From positions 31,607,780-31,671,779 of the forward strand of contig OX637401.1 of the NCBI GenBank assembly GCA_951799425.1: a stretch of DNA of 64,000 bases. Reading direction: 5' to 3'. Made by a program: the position numbers and the translations under genes. The notes beneath the pieces are model-generated. The model was not told where the DNA came from. It worked only from the letters and a program-made list of their open reading frames with translations, and did not search any database. Positions 33,702 through 46,624 of the stretch are shown here, in pieces; within the stretch, counting starts at the first letter, position 1; each line of letters starts with the position of its first letter. The DNA is from Ilex aquifolium. Taxonomy: Eukaryota; Streptophyta; Magnoliopsida; Aquifoliales; Aquifoliaceae.

Positions 33702-34049
33702 TAGACATGTCTATGGATTGGATTCTGATTCGAATTCAATCCGAATTTGAATTTAATTAGTCAGATATAAATTAATATTTTTTTACCGATAATTTGAATC
33801 TGATATCTTATATTTCACGGATTCGGATTCGAATTCGGATATACCTATATTCGATCCCGGTTATAATCCGGTCCTAATTATTTATATATTTTTATATAAA
33901 TATTAAAAAAATTAAGTTATTATTTAAATAAATTTATGTATAACTTGTTAAAATTTAGTTAATTAAGTTATTTGGTTCAGATTGGATTTTCAGATTGTTG
34001 ACAGATTCTGATATGGATCACAAAAGAATCCGATTCATTGACAGACCTA
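33702..34049. mobile_element. hAT-like non-autonomous element (348 bp)
   Basis: The left end TAGACATGTCTATGGATTGG and the reverse complement of the right end, TAGGTCTGTCAATGAATCGG, are imperfect inverted repeats. GGATTC-type motifs repeat inside both flanks of an AT-rich core. The flanking 8-mers ATCAAGGG and ATTACGGG agree at six of eight positions, consistent with an aged hAT target duplication. Confidence 0.55.
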
Positions 34050-34297
34050 ATTACGGGACGAATACAAACTAAATAATGTAAAATTAAAGTAAAATTACAA
34101 TACCAAATGAGACATCATATCATATCATATATTATTATTTTTTTGTATCTATTGCAACTTAAAGGGATCAAATCATAATGGGAAAAAAAAAAAAGAAGTT
34201 AAGATCAATCTTAAACATCATTTTATGAAAATGTCACCATGCCAGAGTTACAACTTCATCCTTATTTTTAAATAATTTTAATACAACATAAAAAAAA

Positions 34298-34479
34298 GGG
34301 AAATGCTATTTGAACTTAATTTGGGGACCTAATCTAGGGACCTAATGATGTACAACTATTGGATTGGTTGTGGGCTCCATCTAATATTGGAACTCACAAC
34401 TAATCAAATAGTTGCATTGAAGCCACATCATTAAGTCCCCATATTAGGTCTCCAAATAAGGTCCCTATAACATTGCTCT
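34298..34479. mobile_element. Palindromic MITE (182 bp)
   Basis: The left arm starts GGGAAATGCTATTTGAAC and continues with GGGGACCTAATCTAGGGACC. The right arm is its inverse, ending GGTCCCTATAACATTGCTCT. The termini resemble those of the 171-bp MITE family (AATGCTAT), but the body differs. Both flanks are A runs, so a target duplication is possible but not provable. Confidence 0.6.
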
Positions 34480-34935
34480 AAAAAAAAATATTTTTTTCGT
34501 TACTATAACCTTGTGAAATTAATATGTGATTAAATTGAGAAATTAAAACCTTTTTTTTTTGGGTAAAAAATAATTTTTAACTATTTATAAAGATGAGGAG
34601 GCAAACATTGACAAAATGATTGAACAAGCATGAGAGAGATCCTTGTTCACATGTGACTTGTCGCCAGACTTTCCAACATCCTAGATATTATTGTATCTCC
34701 AAGCTTTTGCCACGCAAGCAATTGAATTGCTCCACTTGGCCCCCACCTTGTTTAATTTTATAAAAGTTTTCAACTTTGCCCATGGCCTGCACCATGTGAT
34801 CACAACAAAGGCCACGAAAGAAAAGGACATTAAATTAGCATAATTAAGCTAAAGTTTCCTAAACCCACATGGAGGGGTCATGGCTTGTGTCCATTAAACA
34901 CCTCAAAAGAAAGTGAAAGAGAAAAAGAAAAGATT

Positions 34936-35036
34936 GTGTCGTGGATGACTTGTTTTTTATTGAATCGGGAAAGAGATTAATCGAGGTGCACGTAAACTGA
35001 CTCGAACACCCCTGACAATTAAACAAAAAAAAAAAC
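34936..35036 (+). mobile_element. SINE, 5'-truncated copy, plus orientation
   Basis: Only the 3' part of the SINE family is present (GTGGATGACTTGTTTTTTAT, then ATTAATCGAGGTGCACGTAAA), followed by AACAAAAAAAAAAAC. Truncation at the 5' end is usual for reverse-transcribed copies. Confidence 0.55.
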
Positions 35037-38028
35037 ACAATTGGATCACTATTAGTAATTGAGATAAGTTTAAAATCTTGTGTATCAGACTTGTTATGCA
35101 ATAGAACCTTGAATTTATCATCTTCAAAAACGACGACGAAAGTTGAAATTATAATGAAAATTTAGGCCTATGAGGTGGAAAAGATGGCTAGGGGGTGTCA
35201 ATAAATTCACCTCTCGAAACAATAATTGCTGCAAAGTTGGTGTTTATAATAGGTATGTCGGGACCACAGCCATAGGCAATTATAGCACTAAAGATATCGT
35301 ATTTATATTGATGGTAAGTGCTCATTCATCAAAATTACGATACGAATTTAAATTTAAAAATTAACCTCTTTAACTTACAGATAAAATTGTTTATTACTTA
35401 TCTCTCTTAAAGTTGAATAGACGAGAATGTTTTACATTCATAGACGAGATGTTTTACATTCATTACATAATAATAAAGTAAATTAAATTTGTCAACCTTA
35501 TAGCCTAACAAGAATGAACCAATGCAACAATGGAGCTTCTTGGTGACAAAAAACTTTGGGTGGATAACTACGTTTTGCCTTTTTCATGTGCAATGTATTG
35601 ATGTCGCTTACGACGAGTGTCGTTTTCAGTTAAAAGAAGGAAAGCCTAGGGATTAACAAAGAACAAAAGAGGGTGGAAGAGGTCGGACAATAATAGGAGG
35701 GGACCAATATTGTTGATATTCCATTGGTATGATATATAGTACAAACAATTAAAATTTGGGTAGATTTATACTGCAGCAACATTAAAGTGCTTGTCCTATA
35801 TTTCTTTGCAGTAACAACTCTCATACTATCCGAACTGGTGGTCTAGTGGTAAGTTGTATTCGTTTAGGGTCATCCTCCACTCCTGTATGATTATTAAACA
35901 AAGTTCGATTTACGAGAATAACGCGATTTATAGCTTGACTTTGATGGTGTTATGGTGATGGACTGTTCTCTCGGATTAGTAGTAATGGTTCAAACCGAAT
36001 ATTCCAAAGTAAGGGGACTCTCATGGTCACGCTCAAGGGAGTTACTACCCATTGGTCGTTCCTCCCCCTTTTCACACAACACAAAAAATAAATAACCACC
36101 CCATGTTAGGAAGAAATAAACATTTCCCATGTACCCTATTTTTTCATAGTATTAAATTTGCATGATTTACGGGTGATCGAATCAAACAAATCTAGAGTTT
36201 TTTTTTAAAGTCCCAGTGGATTCCATTATCAGTCGAGAGCGATTGAAATTGATAAAAATAAGAGATTCTTGAAATCGAAAGGATCGAAATTCATTCGGTC
36301 ATACAGTACAATTGGCCAATCCAATATGAGGAGAAAACAAAATACACGTCAAACTCTTAGAGAGTCACGGTGGCCAGTTCAAAATTTGAAAGAATAGTCA
36401 GTATAAATTTGAACACTCCATAACAGAAAAAAAAAACTCTTGGAGAATCCTCCACACTAGAGGAAGGATTTGGATTGAGTGGTCAAGGTGAGCATCAAAT
36501 CTACTAGCCGATTCGATAGGTAATCTTTTAATTTATAAGAGCATTAGTCGACCACATACTTAAAAGAGACTTGCTTTTGGACTGGCTCTTCACCTGATTG
36601 GAAGTGATTAGACAAATCTAAATGTGTTTTGTCGACCTAGTAATTGGTTTACGCAATAATTTTCAAGATAGATGTCACATTGTTTGGGTGTTGCTTTGAG
36701 TAGAGAGATGGGCTATAACTACATTGATATTGAATACCACTCTTTCCTTGTAGTTACATGAATATCCTCTCATATGTGTACGGTTTGGTATCTATGGAAT
36801 TATTAGAATGAGTTGATGAACGAGTTTAGCATGATTAATTTCACTATTTAACATCAATATACGAGAAAAAATCAAGCCGCGGATTATTTGGCAAGGCAGG
36901 GATCGGCAGGAGAGACAACTAGGTACTTGAACAGTGCGTACATGCCTCGACAACTTAGAGATATTTTATGGCTAGATAAGCTTGGAATGCCTAGTATGAG
37001 GCGCTAATTGGTTATGATATGTGCTAGCTTGTGTGGTTTTGTTGGTTTTATTGATTTATAACCATGGTATTCCTCCGCCACAAGTGAGGGTGATCTAATA
37101 AATTTCAGAGGTACCGTCCTCCTCTTTAAAAAATTATGTCACATTGTTTTGGGATATTATCTAACGCTATAAAATTTTTTTCCTTCGGTAAGGTAAAACC
37201 ATTATAACAGTGTATACTTTGAATGTATAGCAGACTATGCAATCACTTATAAAACACGTATATTAAGTACTGACTCGAACTTCAAATATTAAAGATGCTA
37301 CAATTCTACAATCTTATCATTGGAACTTAGATCACATAATTCGGCAAACTACTCCAGTGGACTAGCGCTCGAAACGCCAATCTGTGAATTCAGAGCGGAT
37401 TCGACACAAAACATATAATACTGTTATAGCCACAGAATTTCACCCTATTGCAATATCTAAGCATACAAAATGAGTCATCTGGAGCAGGCCCGGATGTTCA
37501 AAGGATTATTTAGTGAATATCGATATTCGATAATAATTCATATATATATATATATATATATTTTACTGCAAAAAAAAAAATTTGGATATTAATCGAATTT
37601 GGGAGAGAGAGAAAGGAAGACGATAAAGGAACGGTCTAGTAGGTTGGGTTGGGTTGGGTTGGGTGTTTGAGGAATCATGTGAGACAATGTGCATTGAGTG
37701 GGAGGGTATGGCCCAAACAAAAAGAAAAGCTAAGGCCCAAGAAAGAGTTGGGCCATATTTTTCTTGGAGAAAGAAATGCTGTGAGCATCCTATTCATGAC
37801 AATGGATGTCTGTGCGGATAATGGTTAATTTCTCGTCAAAAGAATAATCAAGACTCCCGTCATTACCGGGCTCTAAGCTAATAAATAGCATCAGCTACAT
37901 CTTTCCCTGTGATTTTCATGTAACCAATCGAGAGAGTCGAATGGGCATTATTGTCTTGGCCATTGTGTTGTATAGTTTGTGTTTTAATTGGTTAAATCAT
38001 AGACGGTGACGTATTTGTGGTGGTGGAA
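35037..38028. other. Intergenic region, no gene recognised
   Basis: Near 35838 the phrase GGTCTAGTGGTAAG resembles a tRNA-type box A, but no box B follows at the right distance, so I do not call a SINE. A TA tract is at about 37541-37560 and a GGTTG simple repeat is at 37641-37664. Nothing else is supported. Confidence 0.35.
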
Positions 38029-38406
38029 TTTTTTAGCCCTAATTGCATTTTACTTTTTAAAGTTTACACCAAAATTCAAGTTAATCCCTCTAGTCTCAAT
38101 TAGGACAATTGTCCGCGCCAATAATTTTGGAGGGATAAACTAGAAATTTTAATATCTTTCTCTCAAACTCTATTATTTTCTCTATTTTAAAAATCATTGG
38201 TAAAAAGAGAAATTCGGTCAGAAAAAGAAACAACTCAATATCAATTGACAATAGATAGAGGCCCTAGATGATAAACATTGTGGCATGGGTTAGGTCAAGG
38301 ACCTAATAATTATAATTAAAACCATAGGGTAATTGGTGTAAAATTTCAGGGGCTAATCAAAATTGATGTAAACTTTCAGGGACTAAAATGTGATTAGCCC
38401 AAAAAA
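38029..38406. mobile_element. Foldback element upstream of the prefoldin gene
   Basis: The arm at 38029-38100 (TTTTTTAGCCCTAATTGCAT, AAGTTTACACCAAAATT) recurs inverted at about 38330-38406 (AATTGATGTAAACTTTCAGG, ATGTGATTAGCCCAAAAAAG). No coding content. It ends about 165 bp before the prefoldin ATG, so the promoter space of that gene is short. Confidence 0.5.
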
Positions 38407-38572
38407 GAAAAAGAAATAAAAACGACCACCACCAATACGTCGCCGTTCGATAAAGTACATAGCAAACCGCAATTACACTGTAAACGACGTCATATTTGCA
38501 CTTGATCTCCGTTCTTCTGTCACTCCGGCAAAAACCTCAACACTTTCTCTTTCTTCTCTGCAAGTCGGAAAG

Positions 38573-41500
38573 ATGGCTGCGTCATCGTCATCGTCATCAT
38601 CATCATCCACCGCCGGCGGGGTAACAGAGAGAAGGGGCATACCAGCGGCAGCATTCGTAGAAGACGTGCAAACTTATCTGACCGAATCGGGTCTCGATGT
38701 CAACTCTTCTCTTGCCTTCCTCCAAGAAAGGTCTTTTCGTTTCTCTTCTTCTCTCTCTTTCTCTTATCCCTTTATATGTACTTGCATATGTGTATGTATT
38801 TGTCCCTACAAATGTGTTATTCAAAGGCTCAGATCAGTATCTATCTGGGTTTATTGGAGGTTTTAGTTTAGTATTCACTGATCTCCAAATCACTTAAGAG
38901 GTCAAGCTCTTGTGATGAGGCATTGTAGAGATGTGTTGGACCCTTTTGAGTTGTTGTATTGTATGGGACACCTCTTGATCAAGTGTTTATGAGCCAGTAG
39001 TGTGTGTGTGTGTGCACTTTGACCTGGGGTTATACTTTAATTAGTTTTGGTATAGGAATGAATGACCCATAAAGTTTCTGGGGGTATGAAAGCAAAATAC
39101 CAAATTCATGTATAAAAGGTTTTATGTTTTTTTTTTTTAATTTTCTTTTGTAATTTGCTTTCCTTATGTTAGAATGGAACAAGAACAACCCATGCTGTTG
39201 GTCCCAGAGCCTAATCTTAAACCTTCTAAGATGCACATTCATCTTCCCAACTTTAAAAAAAAAAAACTGTCATGTCAATAATTCTCAGACTAAAGAGATT
39301 ACCATGATATAGAACTCGTGAGCAATTGAATTGGCTTGACAATGGATGAGAAGTCGTTGCAATTGAAGCCAGAAGAAGATTAACTGGCATCAACGTATGA
39401 TAAATATGAAATCATGGGGAACCGGAACCTCGATCTCCCCCATGTTAGTATTGCACATCTTGTTGCTTTTTCTCTGTAAAGGTAAAAATACTCCGCAATG
39501 GAAAGTCATACAGAATTTTCTGTCCATTATATCTGGACTCCTTTGATGAGGATCTGAAAAATCTTCTTTTTCCGTATCTCATAGCACATGTCTATTCTTT
39601 GCTGCATTATTTGCTCCAAGCCATGTTAATTTAGGCACGTTCTAACAACTATGGTTTCTTGTGAAGCAGTTCACAGCCATAAAGGTTCTCATTTTCCTGT
39701 GTTGTGATTACTAGGAGACATAATATTCTTTTGGCAGCTGGATTACTTCGTATTTGTATGGTAAATGCAAATATTGACCTCGTGAATAGACTTATTGCCT
39801 TAGCCATAGCTGACTTTCAAGTTTCAAGCCTTATTCCTCTTTTAATAATATCTGTTATCATACAAGTGTTTCAACCTTTTTATCACGTCATGACAACTGC
39901 ATTACCTTGGTGCACTTGTCCAAATCATCTGAAGAAAACTTTACACAAAGATTTTGATTTAAATTTCTATTCATTGGATTGTAAAATGTTCTCCATTAGG
40001 TCTACTACATACTTCTTCTCTTCTTTGTCTTTTCTTTTTACCATGCATATGTTTCGATGTCGTCTTACTAATCATGAAGCATATTTGTTTTGGAACCCGG
40101 TCAAGTTATTAGTACAGTTTTTGTAACGACCCGTCCCAACTGTCAAGATATTGTCCCCTTTGGGTGCCCATACACCCTCACGGTTCTATTCCTCTGGGGC
40201 TTTGCCCCAAAAAATGCCTCTTGACAATTAAGGATGAGTACACCACATATATAGCCCAATCACTTCCCCTCCCGAGTCGATGTGGGATACAACACATGAA
40301 ACTATAACACTTACTCACCTCACAAGGCCTTTTGGCTGGCTACTACAGTTTTAGTGCTGTAATCGGATTCAGTTTTATTGTTTCATTCTTGTATAGTTGT
40401 GGACGAGTGTTTTAATGCCATTCTGAAACAAGTGTCGTTACTCGTTACTATGCACCTATTCATGCCCACTGTGGCTCTTGGAACTTCCTTTAGTTTTTTT
40501 TGTATTATGCTACAAGTTTCTATTTTTACTTGTCAAAGGTCACATAAAACACTTTCTTTCCTATGTTATGATGTTCACTTTTAACATGAAAGTAATTTGT
40601 TTGTACTTTCCTTTTAGGCAGTGATAAAGTACAGCCTTACAAAAAATTGTTCGCCTAAGTGAAACAGCCCAAACCCTTGTAGTTCAATAAGGCCTTTTGA
40701 GTTGTTTCACAAAAGCAAAGACTGTTGACATGGATTTTGACTTATTTGTGCACCAAATCTCTGTTGCTTGTCTTTCAAATTAATCTTTTGCCCCTAATTT
40801 TTTAGCTTATCTTTTTTTATTTTGTTTTGTGATGCGCATCGTGCTCTAATCTTTTGCAGACTTCAGCAGTATAGGGTGGTTGAGATGAAACTTCTTGCTC
40901 AGCAGAGGGAGCTTCAGGTATACTAGTGATATTCCACACAAGGTGTTCGTTTAAAGTTTTATATTGCTAATAATAGCCTTAATGTGAATAGTGAGATCTG
41001 AATATTGCTTCTTGCTCTTGTGATTTCCAGGCAAAGATTCCTGACATTGAGAAGTGCTTAGACATAGTTTCCACTTTGCAAGCTAAGAAGGGTGCTGGTG
41101 AGGTTCGTTTTTTAAATGTTTATGAATTTTTTGAACATATTCTGTGGTTTGGTAATCTAGTGTCTGGACAGTTAGCTAATGCTTGGATTGTGTACGAGGG
41201 CAAAGCTCATAAATTCTGTATGATCCTTTCCAATATATCTACCTTATTAGGTCAAGAGAATGCTTTCAGTCTAGCTAGTGCTTTGATTCGGTAAAGTAGT
41301 GTGGAACACAAGTTCACAAAAATATTGATGCTATAGAATCAAAATATGTTTGTATCAGTTACAGGATATAACTTCTCTTTACAAAAAGGCTTTTGATCCC
41401 TTTCTTGGCTGCCATACTAAACTTCAGTCTCTAGTGGTTATTGCATAAAAATTGTTAAACAACCATCTGCTCCAAAAGCGTAAGTTGTTGGAGAGTGTGT

Positions 41501-43439
41501 AATTTAAGTATTTATATTTCAATACACACCCTCACGTGTTGGCTAAATTTTGGGATTTTAGCACGGGAAAATCTTTTTTTTTTTAATAATTAGGATGGCA
41601 GCAAGACTCGAACGCAAGATCTCTTGCTTCACAACATGTTAAACATCAATTTACTCCAAAAGCTTAAGTTATCGAAGATGGTGCAATTTAAGTATTTATA
41701 CTTCCACTAAAATAAACGTCAAGGCTGTCAAAAATGTGTTTCACAACACACATCGTTTTCTAAAAGTAGTGCATCGTTTATCATAACGTAAAATGTAGTG
41801 TCATGTAACATAAAATACGCACAGTTCTAAAAATGCACTAATAGATATATCCCTATGAATACCTAAAATGTCGTGTCTAAAATAATATCAATACAATAAA
41901 AACATTTCATTTAAGCACCAGTTTCACACCTATTTGAAGAGATTATAAAGTCCAAAACAAAACAAAAAGAAAGGGTTGTGCTTTGGCTCTCTGCAATTGA
42001 TCAGAACACTATATGACGACAACTTTACTCTTTATAACCTAGGCAATGAAACGAAATTGTTTCCCTATGTAGAGCTTAAAAGAAATTTACTCATAATTAA
42101 AAGCCAAAAGAAAAACTAAAGCAGTTGAGCGTATCGGATGGTGATCATGGTTGCCTTTGGCATGCTTATTCCTGCTAGATTAAAATCTTATTGAGGGGAA
42201 TCAGATTGTTTTTCATTGTCGTTGATGTAGAGGTAGGGATTAGGATTTATTTATCATTTTACTTTTTGGGGACCTATTTTCCGTTTTGACTATTTATTTG
42301 CTTTAGGGTTTGTTTTCCCTACATATAGACGAAGGAGGTATTTGTTTTGTTAGACTTGGATTTATTGCATATTGAGAATTATTGCTTTTCTTGTCCTAAT
42401 TTCCTTCTTATGATTTCTCATCTCCTCCTTCTTCCCTTCTCATCCCTTTTCTTCTTCTCGTCTCATCTTTATTTTAATCATTCTTACCTCGTCTGCAAAG
42501 TATATATTACCACTGATTTTTCCAGTTGCAGACCAATGTTTCTTCCCTATTATCATTACGGTAAAAGCTTTTATCATTGCTCGCATCTGGTTGAATTTAG
42601 TTGTTTGGTGCGAAGAATCTTCTAGCCAATGCTTTAAGTTTCTTGTTTATTGTGCATTATCATACTACTAGTATATCTTGGCATATTGAGGTTCTCTGTT
42701 TTCTGTTTGGCTTTTGGTTCCAGGCACTGATTGCTGATTTTGAAGTGTCAGAAGGCATCTATTCCAGGGCTTGCATTGAGGATACTGATTCCGTGTGCCT
42801 ATGGCTGGGTGCAAATGTGATGCTGCAGTACTCATGTGAAGAGGTGCACAATTTATTATCTAAAGATGTCTCTAGTTAGCTTTCACATATTTAAGTACAC
42901 AATTGTTTTGAAGGTCTTCAAACTTCATGGTGCAGGCCGCTGCTCTTCTACAAAAAAACTTGGAAAACGCTAAAGCCAGTTTAGAAGTTCTTGTTGCTGA
43001 CCTACAATTCTTAAGGGATCAAGTGACAATTACACAGGTGCAGTCTGCATTATCCATTCTTTACAGAGAAGTCCTTATTAGAAATGTTCAATATTGTTCT
43101 CACGTCTACTAGCTTGCAGTTCACTTTGGCCTTAATCTGCTCAGAGACGGTTGAAATGTTAATAGCCCAATGTAGTTGACATGTATGGTACCATGCATCA
43201 ACAGGCCATCAACTTTTCACTTTTTTGGCTAATCATAGCCATTGATTTTGAGGACCATTTTGAGTCCCAAAATATATAAACCTATTAGAGCACCCACTAC
43301 TTTTGTATGGTATTTACTTTCAAAATAAGTTGGTGCTGAGTATATAAGTTATATTGATCAGGTCACAATTGCTCGTGTGTACAACTGGGATGTTCATCAA
43401 CGCAGGCACCGGCAAGCCACTGCTGCCAAAGAGTCGTGA
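38573..43439 (+). CDS. PFD3: Prefoldin subunit 3 (alpha-type subunit, 195 aa, 6 exons)
   Basis: The exons are 38573-38730, 40860-40917, 41031-41102, 42724-42843, 42936-43037 and 43362-43439, all with GT..AG introns; together they give 588 nt. The product is a subunit of the hexameric cytosolic chaperone that hands unfolded tubulin and actin to the CCT chaperonin. Visible family text includes [56 protein letters not shown] and [15 protein letters not shown]. The usual N- and C-terminal coiled coils flank a central beta-hairpin region. A serine run encoded by TCA/TCG codons (residues 4-12) precedes the conserved part. Exon 1 ends in phase 2 and rejoins as Gln-Glu-Arg-Leu-Gln-Gln, as in other plants. 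Intron 1 (2.1 kb) carries a solo LTR. A spliced 3' UTR is likely. Confidence 0.95.
40122..40347. mobile_element. Solo LTR (226 bp) in intron 1 of prefoldin 3
   Basis: It begins TGTAACGACCCGTCC and ends GGCTACTACA (TGTA..TACA inverted ends). GTTTT flanks both sides (40117-40121 and 40348-40352), giving a 5-bp target duplication. Inside are CAAGATATTGTCC and GATGTGGGATAC, text shared by short LTRs common in many eudicot genomes. It is short enough to come from a TRIM-type non-autonomous retrotransposon. Confidence 0.7.
41440..41715. repeat. Repeat-derived segment in intron 3 of prefoldin 3
   Basis: CTCCAAAAGCGTAAGTTGTT with TAATTTAAGTATTTATA occurs near 41470, and again in modified form near 41655-41700. 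Between them lies AGACTCGAACGCAAGATCTC, the complement of which resembles a box B. It is probably a transposon remnant; the family is not identified. Confidence 0.4.
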
Positions 43440-43785
43440 GATAAACTTGCACTGCGCCAGGTAAGTGGGGGTGGAGTTCGCCTTTTCCAGTCAAGAATAT
43501 GGTCCGGATCTCTCTTATTTATATTTTTGGGTGAATCATCCTTTGTTTTGGGATAGAACATACATTAATGAAAGAAGTATTAGAATGTTCTCACCCATTT
43601 GAGCTTTTGGCTCCAAATTTTGTAAGAAAAACTCGCAGTACTTGGACCGGTTTTGATGTACAAGTAGTTTGTTAGGACTTCAGCTGTAAAATGATGATTG
43701 TTGAAATTTGTTATAATTTTGGCTGTATGGTGGGCTTTGTGTGGTGGCCCTTTATTCACTGATAGTACGGAAGGATGAGTCTTTT

Positions 43786-43940
43786 CTTTTTTTTCTTTTT
43801 TGTTTAATGATCAGAGGTGTCTGTACCAGTTTATGCGTACTTCAACAAATTTTCTCCTCGTCTAGTTAAAAGCAGGCCATCTACGCTAGGACTAAAAAAT
43901 TCATGAAAGATAAATTTCTCATGGTCTGACCTTAAGGATA
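43786..43940 (-). mobile_element. SINE, truncated copy, minus orientation
   Basis: A T-rich run is followed by TTTAATGATCAGAGGTGTCT and GCAGGCCATCTACGC, the inverse of the SINE body. The box A/B end is missing. Confidence 0.5.
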
Positions 43941-44175
43941 AATGACTCTTTTCAATTTAGCATTTCAATTGTGTTCTGTCTTAACTAAAATGATAGCTGA
44001 GTCCAAGCCATTGGTCTTATTTCTTCCTCAGAAGGGGAAATTTGGAGATGGTCATCTCATGGTTTGCAAAATTCTTAGATTTAGTCTTAGATTCCAAAAA
44101 ATAAAGTTTTTTTGGGAATTTAGTTTGGTAAGTTAGGCACTTAGGAACCTAACTATTGAACTATCATCTTTTAGA

Positions 44176-44398
44176 ATTTTTTTTTTTTTTTTTCCAGTTC
44201 AATGGTCAAGGGTGTTCTGGTCAGTTTACGCATACCTCAACTAATTTCCTCTCCGGTCCGGTCAAAAGCGGATTATTCACACCAGAATTAAGTTATTCAG
44301 GAGGAATAAATTTCTCATGACCTAGTCCTAAGGAATTATTAAGATTTGAACTCAGGATGTCTTGATTTATAGCTTATTCATATTATCACTTAGATTTT
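44176..44398 (-). mobile_element. SINE, near full length, minus orientation
   Basis: It starts with a run of about 17 T, then TTCAATGGTCAAGGGTGTTC. It includes AAGATTTGAACTCAGGATGT (inverse of the box B region) and ends near TATCACTTAG (inverse of the box A end). Confidence 0.6.
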
Positions 44399-44639
44399 CC
44401 TTGTATTGAGATTATCTTTTATAAGTTATTCATGACTTAGATTCTTACTCAAAAAAGTTGGTGACGCAGCACTTTTGTGTTCTCGTAGAGCAAGGAAAAT
44501 TTGACAAAATCGAAAGACTCCTGGAATTTCTACCAGACTCTGGCTCATTTAGTTGGTCGTATTGGCCAGCATAAGAAATGACCGATTACATAAATATCAT
44601 GATGGTAATAATCCTTTTAAAAAAATAATATACTTACAC

Positions 44640-46624
44640 ATATCTACTCTATAGAATCTTTGTGGTATGGTATTACACTTGTGTGGTTCTCGAAATTTTG
44701 GGTTCATGACTTATTCTAAGCAAGCCAAAATACATAGAAAATTACCTTATTATTATTCAGTTCAAACTTTGTGTTCTGCTTTCACTGCCAGAATAGATTA
44801 AAAAACAAGAGAAATCCACTGGCATATGCATGAAGACATCACAAGCAGGCGGAGGAGGGCCCTGCTGATATGTTTGACTTGTTATTGTGTTCTAACTGGG
44901 ACCTATCTAGGGTTTCAAACTCCGTGTTGACAGTTGAATTTGACCAGAAACAAGTCCGTTTCACATGTACATGATGTATGGTCGATTCTGAGATTAATGG
45001 GTTTGTAGAAAATGTTGTATATCAAAACAACATATTTCTCGTTCTTCTCTCGTTCTTATTACAGGATGTGAGAGGAATTAAATGTAAGTCTAGTCATTCT
45101 TCATATAGGGTGAGGGCCGTTAGACTATTTTTTATGACTAGAATAGAACCCGTGATCCCTCGGTTATAAGAGAACCATCTCGTCATTGCACCAAAGGCAG
45201 CCGAGAGTTCCAATGTTATTATATAGAAAACAAGACAAGACCTTTGCTCTTTGAAACAAAGGAAAAACATGGTTTTTCTGACTAACACAAGGCTTGAAGG
45301 TACACACACCAATGGACAATGCATTCAAAGTTAGGATGAGTTTGTTTACCCATTTAGCTAGCTTCACTTTCACACAGATCGAGTTTTCTTGTGGAACCCA
45401 ATTCAGTCACGGTCACAGTCCAGTCCTTTGTTTTGATCCCCCCACCCCCAACAACAATAGTCAGCTAATGCATCGATTTTCCCTGCTACCTAACTCTTTG
45501 ACATTCCCATTACCTCTATAAACAAACCATTTGTATGTATATATATATTAGTAGAGTAGGTAACAAGAGCACCCTATGCAAAAACAATCTATATACATAT
45601 TGACTTGAGTACCCTATACCCAAAACAACTTTTGTAATGAGCAAGAGAATTGGTACTCAAACCATACATGGGTGGGTCCGACTATGATACTATATCTCTT
45701 TTTTCTCAATTAACGAGAATGTACAGATCGACTGTGATACTATATCTCTTTTTCTCAATTAACGAGAATGGAAAAAATGTAAAAAAATTTGATCTTGTTA
45801 TTTTCCTTTAGCCGACGGCTACAAATAAATCAATTGATTATCTATAATTGTTATTGAAAAAGATTTTTTTTGATAATATAACCTAATTCATCATACAATA
45901 ACAATAATAATATCTGTATTGACCTAACAGTAGTAGCAATATTGTTCTGATATCATATAGTTCTTGGCAGCTCTTAAGAAAGAAGAAAAGCCTCACCCCA
46001 AAAAAAAAAAAAAAAAGAAAGAAGAAAAGCTGAGCTGCACGCGATCATGGCCAAAAAGGAAAACGAATGATCACTAGAAATTTAGAGAGAGAGAGAGAGA
46101 GACGTACACGCAACCCAAGGGTGGGTTTGTCCAGACCAGGGATAATTTATAAAAGCAGTTTTGTCCATTTCTGTGTTTGACGCGGTAACGTTTCAAATCA
46201 AATACTATAATATTAATTATTCCCCCAACAAGAACATAAAACCTGTTGACTTTGACTTAATGTATCATATTCATACACCAACATACATCATGTGCGGCTC
46301 TGATCTGAACACTGTTTTCAAAGGATCGACCACATGAGTCTCAGAATTATTTTGATTTGATTTTGATTTTCCTGGCCGCAATCATCGGTGGGTCTTTTTA
46401 TATGTTTGAATCTTCTAGAGGTCAAGTTCGAAAAAAATAAAATTTCTAGTGGTGCAGATATATTTAAAAAATAAAGGAAAATAAACTTATGGAGGTGACA
46501 AAGTCAACAGGTTTTTGGGTTTGAGTCTAGGAAATGTCCTGTTCCAATACTAAATTATTGTGGGAGATCTGTGTACTAGTTTAGGGTGGTGGTCAGTTAC
46601 CTATTCGGACCGCTCTAATAGTGC
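44640..46624. other. Intergenic region after prefoldin 3, no gene recognised
   Basis: Short frames only. A 50-bp tandem duplication lies at 45677-45770, a poly(A)-type tract near 46000 and a GA tract near 46087-46102. Confidence 0.35.
45677..45770 (+). repeat. 50-bp tandem duplication
   Basis: GATACTATATCTCTTTTTTC followed by TCAATTAACGAGAATG is repeated with an offset of about 50 bases and only a few differences. Confidence 0.8.

Larger units (their letters stand above)
43461..44488 (+). other. Probable 3' UTR intron of prefoldin 3
   Basis: A strong donor, CGCCAG|GTAAGT, sits 21 nt after the stop codon, and an acceptor TTCTCGTAG|AGC is at 44488. Two SINE copies lie inside the proposed intron. 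A stop less than about 50 nt before the last junction would not be expected to trigger nonsense-mediated decay. Confidence 0.4.

Noticed and set aside
35838..36090. tRNA gene or SINE head at GGTCTAGTGGTAAG
   Set aside because: The box A-like phrase has no box B at tRNA spacing; the next similar phrase (GGTTCAAACCG) is about 150 bases away and no cloverleaf can be drawn.
37641..37664. GGTTG repeat resembling telomeric DNA
   Set aside because: The unit is five bases, not the plant telomere TTTAGGG, and there are only about five copies.
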